Origin: Tenacibaculum sp. 190524A02b
GTDB taxonomy: Bacteria > Bacteroidota > Bacteroidia > Flavobacteriales > Flavobacteriaceae
Length of the DNA: 64,000 nt
Assembly: GCF_964036645.1 (NCBI RefSeq)
Contig: NZ_OZ038525.1
Span: 682,001 to 746,000 of the forward strand
Reading direction: 5' to 3'
In this document: piece after piece, positions 40,801 through 48,700 of the stretch
How positions within the stretch are numbered: the first letter of the stretch is position 1
How the letters are laid out: the number at the start of each line of letters is the position of its first letter
Made by a program: the position numbers and the translations under genes
The notes under the pieces: model-generated
The model's input: only the letters and a program-made list of their open reading frames with translations
Told to the model about the DNA's origin: nothing
Databases searched by the model: none

Positions 40801-43526
40801 GTAAAAATACAAAGCTAACCAACGTTACATTAGCTAACAATAACCTTGCAAGCTTAGATTTAAGTAATAATCTAATTCTGGAAAAAATATATTTAGATGG
40901 AAATTCTAACTTAGGTAATGTGGATATTTCTATGTTGAGTAGTTTAAATACACTTAGTGTTTCTGATACTGGTATTAATTTTATAGATATTTCTAATAAT
41001 CCATTAATGAGAGTGGTAAATCTTAATGATAATAATTTTACTGAATTGGATATTTCAAACTACCCAAGTATTGTTCAACTACGAATCGCTAATAACCAAT
41101 TAACGTCATTAAATATAGCTAACGGAAATAATGATAATTTCACTTGGTTTGATGCGCAAGGGAATCCAAGTTTGACTTGTATAAAAGCAGATAAAGAAAT
41201 TCAGTTACATCCAGATATTTGGGAAAAAGACGCCACGGCTAGTTTCGCGTTATACTGTGACGTAACATATATTGCGGATACTAATTTTGAAAACTATTTA
41301 GAAACTCATGATGCTGATGGAAATTTAGTTCCGCTTGGAGATGCTACAAGTTTAGGAAACGGAATTGCTAATGACAATGAGGTATACACAGAGAAAATTG
41401 AAACTGTAGTAGATTTAGATTTAAGTAGTTTAGATATTACAGATTTAGCAGGTATTGAAGCGTTCATCGCTTTAGAAATATTAAACTTAGATTATAATGA
41501 TTTAACTACGTTAGACTTATCAAGCAATTCAAACTTAAGAATTTTAGATGTTGCTGAAAATGATTTAACAGAATTAGATTTATCAGTTATTCCAACGTTA
41601 GAAGAAGTACAATTACGATCTAACAAAATAAAAACATTAACAGCAAACAATCCAAACCTTAAGATACTTAAGGCTAGTAAAAATCAATATACGTATTTAG
41701 ATGTAACCAATTGTCCACAACTAGAAGAACTTGGGGTTACGCAAACATTATTAGTATCACTAGACGTTAGAAACGGAAACAATAATTTAATGACCGATTT
41801 TAATGCGAAATTCAACGATTATTTAACGTGTATTGAAGTTGACGATGCATCTGCATCTTATTTATCAACTTGGGATAAAGATGCAACAGCTAATTTCACC
41901 GAAGATTGTAATACTGCAGTTTGGACAGGAACAAACGGTACAGATTGGACCGACAATGGAAATTGGTCTTCAAATACTGTAGCTTCAACATCACAAAATG
42001 TAATTGTACCAGTTTTTGTAACCTCTCCAGTTATTGAATCGGGAGTTACAGCTGAAATGAATGACTTAACAATAGAAGAGTTATCGTCTTTTACAGTTGA
42101 AGATAATGGAGCTGTTATTGTAAATGGTAATTTGGATACAGATGAAATAGTAACTATTAAATCTTCATCTTCTACCAGTGGAACCTTAATCGTAAAAGGA
42201 ACTTCAAACGGAAACATAACGTATGAACGTACAGGTTTAGTAGCTAATAAATGGAGTATTATAACCGCTCCAGTATCAGGACAAAGTATTAAGGAATTTA
42301 TAGAAGCCCCTGAAAATAATATTCGAGTAAACACGAGTGTAACACCACATCGTTATGCTGTGGCTTATTATGATGATACCAAGGCTGAAGGTACAAAATG
42401 GACGTATTACACAGCAGATGATATTCAAACGAACGCTTTAACTTTTGAACAAGGAAAGGGGTATATCATTTCAAGAACAACGGATGGAAGTGTAAAGTTT
42501 ACAGGAACATTAGAAACGGAAGATGTATCAGTTAGTGCAAATGCCAATCAATGGAATTCAGTAGGGAATCCATATACAGCTTATATGCCAATAAACACCA
42601 ATGGCAGTACCAACTTTATTCAAGAAAATTTAAGCAAATTCAGTTCAGCTAATGTTGGAGTTTATATTTGGGATGTAACTCAAAATAAATATGTCGCCAA
42701 AACATTAGTAGGAGAAGCCGCTTCATTAACAGTAGGTCAAGGTTTCTTTGTAAAAACAACTAGTGGAGTATCATCAATAGATTTTAAAGAATCACAACGT
42801 ATTTCAGATGCTACAGGAATAGGTGTGTTTTCAAGAAAAGCCAGAATACCTAATATTCAGGTCTTAGTCAAGCAAGGAAACATCACAGTAGATACGAATA
42901 TTAAATACATGGGGAATGCTACAGAAGGATTAGATCCAGGGTATGATGTGGGGAACTTTGGCGGTGCAGCATTTGATGTGTTTACAAGATTAGTATCAGG
43001 AACAAATAGTCAAGATTTTACCCTACAATCTTTACCAAATGCCAATTATGAAGGGATGGTCATTCCATTAGGAATAAAATCAGAAGCAGGAGAAGAGGTA
43101 AATATTAGTATGAATGTTGAGAATTTACCAACAGGAATAGAAGTGTATTTAGAGGATAGGCTACTAGGAACAGAAACCAAATTGAGTGATAAAGACGCAA
43201 CTTATAAAGTGAATTTTAAAGAAAAGATAGATGGAGTAGGACGCTTTTATATCCATACCAAATCAGCTTCTTTAGATGTATCAGAAGCTCATGAAAAACC
43301 TGTGAGTATTTATGCTACTACTACCAAGCATGTAATAATTGAAGGTGTTAACGGAGAAGATTTTACAGTTGAAATATTCAACACATTAGGATCAAAAATG
43401 ATAGAAAGAAATTATAAAGGAACGGGTAAAAACTCAATAAACGTAGCAGGTTTATCATCAGGAACATATATTGTAAAGTTAGTATCAGAGAAACAAACCG
43501 AAACTAAAAAAATAATTATAGAATAA
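34896..43526 (+). CDS. Giant leucine-rich-repeat surface protein with shared T9SS module
   Basis: About 2876 residues from the ATG at 34896, chosen because it opens a normal signal peptide (to about residue 20, ending SILLAQ); the frame extends to a TTG at 34857. Eight large units follow, starting at about 34960, 35827, 36676, 37648, 38692, 39607, 40582 and 41263. Each has a VPDDNFExYLE cap, a short acidic segment (SMGNGIANDNKV), bacterial LRRs of about 21 residues (LTSLDVSNNxxL type), and a closing CIQVDDxxAxYLxxWxKDA...C segment. From about residue 2340 the shared C-terminal module and a T9SS sorting domain follow. It is predicted to be surface-exposed and to bind protein or glycan. It is followed 13 bp later by a tiny gene. 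Confidence 0.92.
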   Translation: MQKRILAILLVLCNSILLAQETYVPDGNFEAFLEANGMGNGVPDDDYVTTANISSITSLNISSSMIADITGIEDFVALEVLDFSNNGVGNFDLSNNIALKELYCATNGMSSINVAANVNLEILDCSDNSNTTINVSTNVKLKELNISTNGATSLNLGSVSTLENINASNNNLTTLDITNLSNLTDLNCDTNYNLNITDFSSLTSLVNLNFSNTNLRSLDLSSNTLLETLTIDFMSGFYLDLSSNTVLTSLSANSSDLNSLNIKNGNNANITSFDARNNQFTCIQVDDETAGYLSTWQKDSIASFAEDCSTTNIPDVNFEYYLENHDANGNVVSVGSPNSMGNGVVDDGKILTARIKNVTSLNISGNSIGELVGLEVFEGLEILDCSDNDFNDFDFSQLPELKELYIHDVFFAVLDLSSNLKIEKLIYNNANSTTLNLGNNTIIRELNIGGNNITSFDVSQYTSLEILNIDDNYQIIPINVSPLTSLKELSANDTSLRNLDVSQNVVLEKLSINNASGFYLDLTNNTALTSFSARESDMSGINIQNGNNANITFFDTEQNTITLRCIQVDDPTASYLNTWNTDSEATFRLDCGETTVPDDNFENYLETHDADGNVVSIGDADSMGNGIANDNKVYTSNISIVEELDIDNLSISDLTGIGGFVALKTLYCHDNTIENLDLSQNVALERLDCYKSGVKSLNITQNTELTLIQCFRNELTALDVSNNTKLTRIDAFNNQITALDLSQNLELTSINCAQNQLNSLDVSNNVKLTDLTCYENRLNSLDVTNLPLLEDLDCVDTQLTVLDVSQNPELVELQVYENNLTNLDVSNNLKLVELYAESNSITSLDVSKNTALVDLSIAYNQLTYLNIKNGNNTNLDHRDFDIRNNPGLTCITVDDVTYANATFLKKDAHNEFKLFCTETTVPDDNFETYLETHNATGGVVPVGDPTSMGNGIANDNKVGTERIQNITYLNISNQGITDLTGLEDFVSLEELRAFDNTITSGSIDLTVNTKLREIYCSDMGLNTVDVSGLTKLERIEFRNNNLSSIDVSSSSNLNYFNIDGNNFTTVNVSSNNLLSDLRIRDNVVLNSIDISNNSNLVRLYVGGNSLSILNVSNNTLLETISAGENQLATINITGLNNLTDLFVEDMPTLTSLDVTNNTNLEDIGVSGTGLSVLDLSSLTKLIEVYANNTSITELDFSASPDLEYVECQNSQLTSLNLKNGNNSSNIELYATGNANLFCIQVDDPSASYLSGWEKDTTANFSDDCNWTYVPDDRFEDYLETHDANNNNVAVGDPTSMGNGIANDNFVKTANIENVTDLFIGFQGVTDLTGLEAFSALEVVFLFNNTLTDTNLDLTENTNLKRIEASGMRLTSINITGLAGLERLEVSRNNLTSIDLSTNTALKDLIISTNNLSGLDISANVLLEDLQIHETTLSIIDISANVNLTRVLASLNQFTALNTQNNTLLETLSLGRNPLTSYDVSHLTNLQDLNLDETNITSIDISKNTNLVEFSARNNNNLTELNVRNGNNSSFTEFRVTGCSNLTCIEVDDPNISFLTSWGKDATASFSEYCRFTSIPDTNFEAYLETHNEFGGSVALGSSNSLGNGIIDDNLVPTAKIEVIQLLTPRNEGIENFTGIEDFKSLIRFWIDDNTLTNTDLDLRNNTLLQSITLENTGITSLNINGLTVLEGLEAANNSLTTLDVSTNTGLKFLNVGDNDLTSLDISTNDLTSLTVRNNRLGTIDISTQVNLTSLYAENTNITSLDVSNNPLLENLECGVNPLTNLDVTNLTDLFFLSFSTTSISEIDFSNNTNLSRLECDSTPLTSLDLGNQNTLDNLSCKNSLLTNLNLRSGNNADLDNVDVTGNQSLSCISVDDPAAAALLGTWLKDATANYAEYCRMTYVPDDAFETFLENNGYGNGVIDDYVYTALVEVSEGFNLHNGLVEDMTGIEDFRDMWFLGCRNNANLTSIDLSKNTKLTNVTLANNNLASLDLSNNLILEKIYLDGNSNLGNVDISMLSSLNTLSVSDTGINFIDISNNPLMRVVNLNDNNFTELDISNYPSIVQLRIANNQLTSLNIANGNNDNFTWFDAQGNPSLTCIKADKEIQLHPDIWEKDATASFALYCDVTYIADTNFENYLETHDADGNLVPLGDATSLGNGIANDNEVYTEKIETVVDLDLSSLDITDLAGIEAFIALEILNLDYNDLTTLDLSSNSNLRILDVAENDLTELDLSVIPTLEEVQLRSNKIKTLTANNPNLKILKASKNQYTYLDVTNCPQLEELGVTQTLLVSLDVRNGNNNLMTDFNAKFNDYLTCIEVDDASASYLSTWDKDATANFTEDCNTAVWTGTNGTDWTDNGNWSSNTVASTSQNVIVPVFVTSPVIESGVTAEMNDLTIEELSSFTVEDNGAVIVNGNLDTDEIVTIKSSSSTSGTLIVKGTSNGNITYERTGLVANKWSIITAPVSGQSIKEFIEAPENNIRVNTSVTPHRYAVAYYDDTKAEGTKWTYYTADDIQTNALTFEQGKGYIISRTTDGSVKFTGTLETEDVSVSANANQWNSVGNPYTAYMPINTNGSTNFIQENLSKFSSANVGVYIWDVTQNKYVAKTLVGEAASLTVGQGFFVKTTSGVSSIDFKESQRISDATGIGVFSRKARIPNIQVLVKQGNITVDTNIKYMGNATEGLDPGYDVGNFGGAAFDVFTRLVSGTNSQDFTLQSLPNANYEGMVIPLGIKSEAGEEVNISMNVENLPTGIEVYLEDRLLGTETKLSDKDATYKVNFKEKIDGVGRFYIHTKSASLDVSEAHEKPVSIYATTTKHVIIEGVNGEDFTVEIFNTLGSKMIERNYKGTGKNSINVAGLSSGTYIVKLVSEKQTETKKIIIE

Positions 43527-43690
43527 TATTAGATTGAACATGAAGAATGTGAATAAGCAGGAAATGACAAGAAAAGAGGCGTTAAAGAAAATAGGGAACT
43601 ATGGTAAGTATACCGCTTTAACTGCATTAGGAACGTATATGTTATTAAACCCTAAAAAAGCACAAGCTCAAAGTCCTGAAGCACCAGGAG
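42177..43690 (+). repeat. Long near-identical block, copy 1
   Basis: About 1.51 kb that is nearly identical to 50930-52441. It spans most of the C-terminal module, the intergenic 13 bp and the tiny gene. Upstream of it the same protein module continues but the DNA is clearly divergent, so the boundary is sharp. Confidence 0.9.
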
Positions 43691-43701
43691 AAGGGTTTTA
43701 A
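43540..43701 (+). CDS. Tiny exported protein, 53 residues (signal plus ~10-residue tail)
   Basis: It lies 13 bp after the giant LRR gene and just before its terminator, so the two are cotranscribed. The product starts with a basic region holding MTRKEALKKIG, similar to but not a full twin-arginine motif. A hydrophobic stretch follows (TALTALGTYMLL), then AQAQS, a good signal peptidase site, and the tail PEAPGEGF. Cleavage after AQA would leave about ten residues. A near-identical copy at 52293 keeps the frame although the two tails differ, which supports a real gene. Function is unknown; a secreted peptide or a small membrane-bound accessory are both possible. Confidence 0.75.
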   Translation: MKNVNKQEMTRKEALKKIGNYGKYTALTALGTYMLLNPKKAQAQSPEAPGEGF

Positions 43702-43742
43702 AAAGGTAGTATACTACTACACTACTACTATATACTAGAAAG

Positions 43743-43772
43743 AGTCGAGATACTTGTTGTCTCGGCTTTTTT
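43743..43772 (+). terminator. Intrinsic terminator after the LRR gene and tiny gene
   Basis: An 8-bp stem with one G-U pair (43743-43750 with 43760-43767, loop TACTTGTTG) is followed by a T-run. Downstream lies the 3' end of a convergent gene. Confidence 0.82.
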
Positions 43773-43869
43773 GCATTAAAAAGTTATACAAGGTTGAGTC
43801 TGGTTTTAACTTTACTCAATAGAAAAATAGCCTACTTTGAAATGTCAGGTTAAAAGAGGTACTAATACA

Positions 43870-45537
43870 CTATATGAGTTCCATAATAACTTGCTCTAGC
43901 TCTTGCTCTCTGTGCAATCCCATTTTTTTTCGAATACGATGTCTGGATGCTTTAACAGAACCCATAGTAACATTACGAATAACCATAATTTCTTTAAGAC
44001 TTAAATTCATACGAATCAACGCACATATTTCTCTTTCAGACTTCGTGAGGTTAGGATATAACTCCCTTAACTTTTTATTGAAAACTTCATCAAGTTGCTC
44101 TATATTATCACCAATAGAATCCCATTTATTTTCGGTTTGAATTTGAGCGGTTAAATCAGAAATTAGAGATTGAAGATTACCACCTCCAATAGTATCAGTT
44201 TTAAACTTAATCTTTTTTAATTTTGATAAAAACTCTTGTTTAAACTGTAAACGCATTTTATTATCGGCAACAACTTGTTTGGCTTGATAGGTGGTATGTT
44301 TCAGTTTTTCATCCAATAACTCTTTAGCCAGTTGTTCTTTTTTATAACGCTCTCTATTTAATTTTCTACGGTTATTAACAATAATAAGTAAAGTAATAAC
44401 ACCTACAGATACAAATATTAATAAGGCAATATATAATTTATTATTAGCCTGTTTAGCTTCGTTTATTAACTGGAGTTTCCTTTTCTCATTTGCAAAATGT
44501 AAGCTATCAGCCTGTTTTTCTTTTTGAAATTTATAATTCAATTCCAGTTCAGTAATCTTTTTAGCATTTTTAACATTAAAAATAGAATCATAATAGTATT
44601 TATGGGTTTTATAATATCCCAGAGCATATCTATAATTTCCCATTTTTTCGAAAATATGACTTCTTAACTGATACATTAAAGGTAATTTCGACGTATTTCC
44701 ATACTTTTTGACAGAAGCAAAAGTTTCATCTATATAATGAATTGCTAGTTGATGTTTACCTAAATCAGAATGAATTTTTGCAAGATGCATTTGACTGTTA
44801 ATAACGAAATTAGTGTAGTTTTTAGACTTGTAAAGCGCTATATTATCCTTATATATTTCAATGGCATTGTTATAGTTTCCCGTGGTGTAATGGATTGTCG
44901 CAATATTTTCACTAGCTCTAGCTTTTCCAAAAGAAGTAGGATAATAGTTTCTCGATAATTGATAATAGTGCATTGCAGAATCATTCTGCTTATTATAATA
45001 ATAACTAACACCTAACATATTGTATGTACGAGCTAATTCTGTACTATCTAAATATTTTTGTCGTATAGAAATTGCTTTTAAAAAATAGGACTTAGATTTT
45101 TCATACTCTTTTTGATACCTAAATAGCATGGCTATATTATGATAGCTCTGAGCTATTCCTACAGAATCTTTTAAGGCTTCTCTAATTTTTAAAGCTTGTA
45201 ATCGTAAGACAAGAGATTTTTCATAGTTTCTTTGCTTAGATTCATATTTACCTAAAGCATCTATTATTATAGCTTCCTTCTTTAAAAAATAATTTGAAGA
45301 AGGAGTATTATTTTTAATTATTTGAAAGGCTTCGTTCATTAAAACCCTTGCTTGATCTATATTTCTTTTTTCAACTTTTTTGTTGAGTTCAATTATGTAA
45401 TGAATTTTTAAAGAATCGTTTTGAGCTATTGCTACTTTTTCTCTAAGATTAGTTTCTATTGAATCCTGTTTTATTTGAGAAAAAACAGAAAAAAAATAAC
45501 ACAGAAAAATAATATTTAATGTAAATCGCATATACAT
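43870..45537 (-). CDS. Membrane-anchored TPR sensor with C-terminal LuxR-type HTH (sensor 4)
   Basis: About 555 residues from the ATG at 45537. A GTG at 45570 would lie upstream of the predicted transcription start, and another ATG lies at 45531. It has a signal peptide (to about residue 20, ending FSVFSQ), periplasmic TPRs (QSYHNIAMLFRYQKEYEKSKSY), the ELELNYKF linker, a TM helix (LYIALLIFVSVGVITLLII), a coiled coil and an HTH (LTKSEREICALIRMNLSLKEI, then ASRHRIRKKMGL). It is divergent from the LamG/LRR giant gene and shares a 199-bp control region with it, the clearest pairing of regulator and target in the window. It is closely related to sensor 2. Confidence 0.88.
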   Translation of the reverse strand: MYMRFTLNIIFLCYFFSVFSQIKQDSIETNLREKVAIAQNDSLKIHYIIELNKKVEKRNIDQARVLMNEAFQIIKNNTPSSNYFLKKEAIIIDALGKYESKQRNYEKSLVLRLQALKIREALKDSVGIAQSYHNIAMLFRYQKEYEKSKSYFLKAISIRQKYLDSTELARTYNMLGVSYYYNKQNDSAMHYYQLSRNYYPTSFGKARASENIATIHYTTGNYNNAIEIYKDNIALYKSKNYTNFVINSQMHLAKIHSDLGKHQLAIHYIDETFASVKKYGNTSKLPLMYQLRSHIFEKMGNYRYALGYYKTHKYYYDSIFNVKNAKKITELELNYKFQKEKQADSLHFANEKRKLQLINEAKQANNKLYIALLIFVSVGVITLLIIVNNRRKLNRERYKKEQLAKELLDEKLKHTTYQAKQVVADNKMRLQFKQEFLSKLKKIKFKTDTIGGGNLQSLISDLTAQIQTENKWDSIGDNIEQLDEVFNKKLRELYPNLTKSEREICALIRMNLSLKEIMVIRNVTMGSVKASRHRIRKKMGLHREQELEQVIMELI

Positions 45538-45557
45538 TATAATTAAAAAATGTATTA

Positions 45558-45565
45558 CAAATATA
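45558..45565 (-). promoter_or_regulatory. -7 box of sensor 4
   Basis: On the minus strand this reads TATATTTG, a perfect -7 box. Its transcription start would fall near 45552, which supports the ATG start at 45537 over the GTG at 45570. Confidence 0.6.
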
Positions 45566-45635
45566 ATCACATAAACATAAAATATTAAATACTTGTTTTT
45601 TTATGGATATCTATAAGCCCTTATATTTAAAGGGA

Positions 45636-45692
45636 TGTAACTTTTTGTAACCATAAAAAATAAAGATTTTTTAAATAAGAGTTGTACCATTG
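45636..45692 (+). promoter_or_regulatory. Tandem direct repeat and -7 box before the LamG/LRR giant gene
   Basis: TGTAAC occurs at 45636-45641 and again, as TTGTAACC, at 45645-45652 (period 10). The TG of the second copy (45646) lies 39 bp before TACCATTG (45685-45692), a -7 box with one mismatch, and the gene starts 45 bp later. The site lies inside the region shared with the divergent sensor 4, so it could control both genes. Confidence 0.55.
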
Positions 45693-45736
45693 TCTTTCAT
45701 AATTAATATAGAATTCAACCATACAAGTTAATTATT

Positions 45737-48700
45737 ATGAAAAAAAAAATACTCCCTCTTTTACTATTATTATGTAGTGTTATTCTGTTACCGGAAAAAT
45801 TATATGCGGTAGAAAATAATGATACTAAGAATCATTTAGCTGGACAAATACAAGTTAAAGGAATGGATCCAATGGGAACTCCATTTACAAATGGACAAAC
45901 AAACGTATCTGAGCCAGACGGTACACTTTTTTTTAATACTGCTACTGGAGCTACTTCTCTTAATTCTTTTACTATTTCAAACTTAAGTTTTGCTGATGAT
46001 TTAAACATCTCCAGTATTACTATTACAGGTGCTGATGCTAGTCATTTTGAAATAGAAGGTACACCACCTACATTAATTGCTACTGGAGTTAACGAGATGA
46101 TTGCTATAAAATTTATTCCACAAACTGCAGGTACAAAGAATGCTACGGTTACTATTAATAGTGATGATCCAACAAACAGCACGTTTACTTTTGCTATACA
46201 AGGAACCGCTTTTGAAAGTGCTACAGGTCTTCATTTTGACGGAATAAATGATAATATTACGTTTAATGATGGTAATTATAGTTTAAATGGAAACTTTACG
46301 ATTGAATTTTGGATAAAACCAGATATTTCAGGCACGGAAGAACATGTTATTCTAGACAACAAAGGATCTAATGAAGGCTATAGTTTAAGTATAAATACTA
46401 TGAGTCAATTAAACTTTAGCTTTTTTACTTCCACCGGAATTAATAATTTAAATACATCATCAATAACGAACAATTCATGGCAACATGTAGCCATAATTTA
46501 TAATGGAATAAATTATAGAATATTTATAAATGGAGTTGAAGATAATAGTTTAATACTCTCCGAAGATATCATAGATAGTAGCAATAATTTAACTTTAGGA
46601 ACTGTTAATGGTGGTGGAAGTGATTATTATAAAGGAGCTATAGATGATTTTCGTGTATGGAATAGGGCTTTATCTAGCTGTAGAATTTCAGATCAATCTA
46701 GCTGTCAATTAACAGGAAATGAAGAAAACTTAATTGCCTACTATAATTTTAATAATGGAGAAGTAAACGGAAATAATTTCCCAATGTATAATGTATTACC
46801 TCCAAACCATATAGTTAACGGAGGTATTCCTCCACAAGGGATTTTAAATAATTTTGATTTAACTGGTACAACTTCTAATTGGGTAAATACAACTGCAAAT
46901 GGTATTTCTGGAACCTGTAACACTTATACTGAGTCAGTAATACATATTTCTTCTAATAACAATGAAATTAATAGTGGTGATACTATAGTTAACCCAAACA
47001 ACAATACATTTTTTGGAGATGTTCAAATAGGGCAAGCAGAGCCCGTTACTTATGTTTTAGGCAATATAGGTAATGCAACATTAAACATTTCTAATATTAC
47101 CATTGAAGGTTCTTCTGATTTTACAATTTTAGAATCTCCAGCTAGTGTTGAGGGTGGATCTGCTGAAAATTTACGAATTCTTTTTACACCTTCTTCTATC
47201 GGAACAAAGAATGCTACTGTTCGTATTTTAAATGATGATTGTGCCAATGGGACGTTTACTTTTGCTATAGAAGGTGTTGGATTTACGCCAGCAACAGGAA
47301 TTCATCTTGATGGAACGGATGATCATATTAGTATTAGTCATAATAACGCTTTCAATACAAATACATTTACTATAGAAGCATACTTTAAAACAGCGTCTAC
47401 AGCAGGAGGGCAACCCATTATAAGTAAGTACGATGCTACAGGAATTAATGGGTTTTCTTTGTTTTTGAATAGTTCAGGAAGAATACGATTTGAGTACGCA
47501 GTACCAAATAGTGAATCCACTAGTTCATCTGATGCTTCTGGACTTAATGATGATAACTGGCATCATGTTGTTTTAGCATTTGGAAATGGAAAGGCCGTAT
47601 TTTATATAGATGGTGTATTAGACAATGAAATTACTTTTAGTAATATTCCAGAAACCCCAACAAACACAGAATCGCTTTATATAGGGTATTCTACATTTAA
47701 TAACGTTTATTTTAATGGAGAAATAGATGAAGTACGTTATTGGTCTCGAACATTATGTTTAGATGAAATAAACGCACAACGTGGTTGTGAATTAGCAGGA
47801 AATGAATCAGGATTAGTCGCTTATTATAAATTTAATCAAGGAAACGTAAATGTTAGTAATGTAGGACAAACTATTTTAAATGATGTTACTTCTAACAATT
47901 TAGATGGAACATTAACTAATTTTGATTTAACAGGTACTACTTCTAATTGGATAAATACTTCAGCAAATAGTATTTCAGGTACGTGTTCCATAGCAATTCC
48001 TGAAATTAATCTTCAAGGTGATGGTAATGATATTCCGAATGGAGATACAACACCTATTACAAGTGATAATACAGATGCAGGAGATGTTAATGTGGGAAGC
48101 TCTAAAGAAATAGATTTCTATATTCGTAATTCAGAGGGGTCTGCTTCATTAAATGTTAGTAATATTGTATTAACTGGAGATACTGGAGACTTTTCCATTA
48201 CCCAATCCCCAATTAACAATCCAATTCCAGCAACGGAATCTGCTTTATTAAAAATAGCATTTGCACCAACCTCTGGAGGCTTAAAAACAGTTACAGTAAC
48301 TATTAGTAGTGATGATTGTGATGAATCTGAATATACGTTTACTATACAAGGAACTGGAGTTCCTCCTGGTTCAGGTTTAGATTTTGATGGTACAGATGAT
48401 ATTGTTACTATACCACATAATAACTCTCAAAATAACTTAAACTTTTCTGTAGATTTTTGGATTAAAACAACAGATGGTCTTGGAGGAGTCATTAATAAAT
48501 TTACCCCGGATGGAGATAATGGATGGCGAATCAATTTGGATGGAGGAAGAATTGAGTTTTATTACTATGCTAGCTCTAGTAATTATATTACTCGTTTGTT
48601 AAGTCCAGCAACTAAAGTTGATGATGGTAATTGGCATCATGTTGCAGTTACGTTAGATTCTGGAAATGCTAGATGTTATATTGATGGTGCATTAGCAAGA

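Noticed and set aside
34896..43526. Dense short DNA repeats (TTAGATGT-like, every ~60 bp) that look like a CRISPR or satellite array
   Set aside because: They are the coding DNA of leucine-rich repeats in one intact frame, with no spacers and no cas genes.
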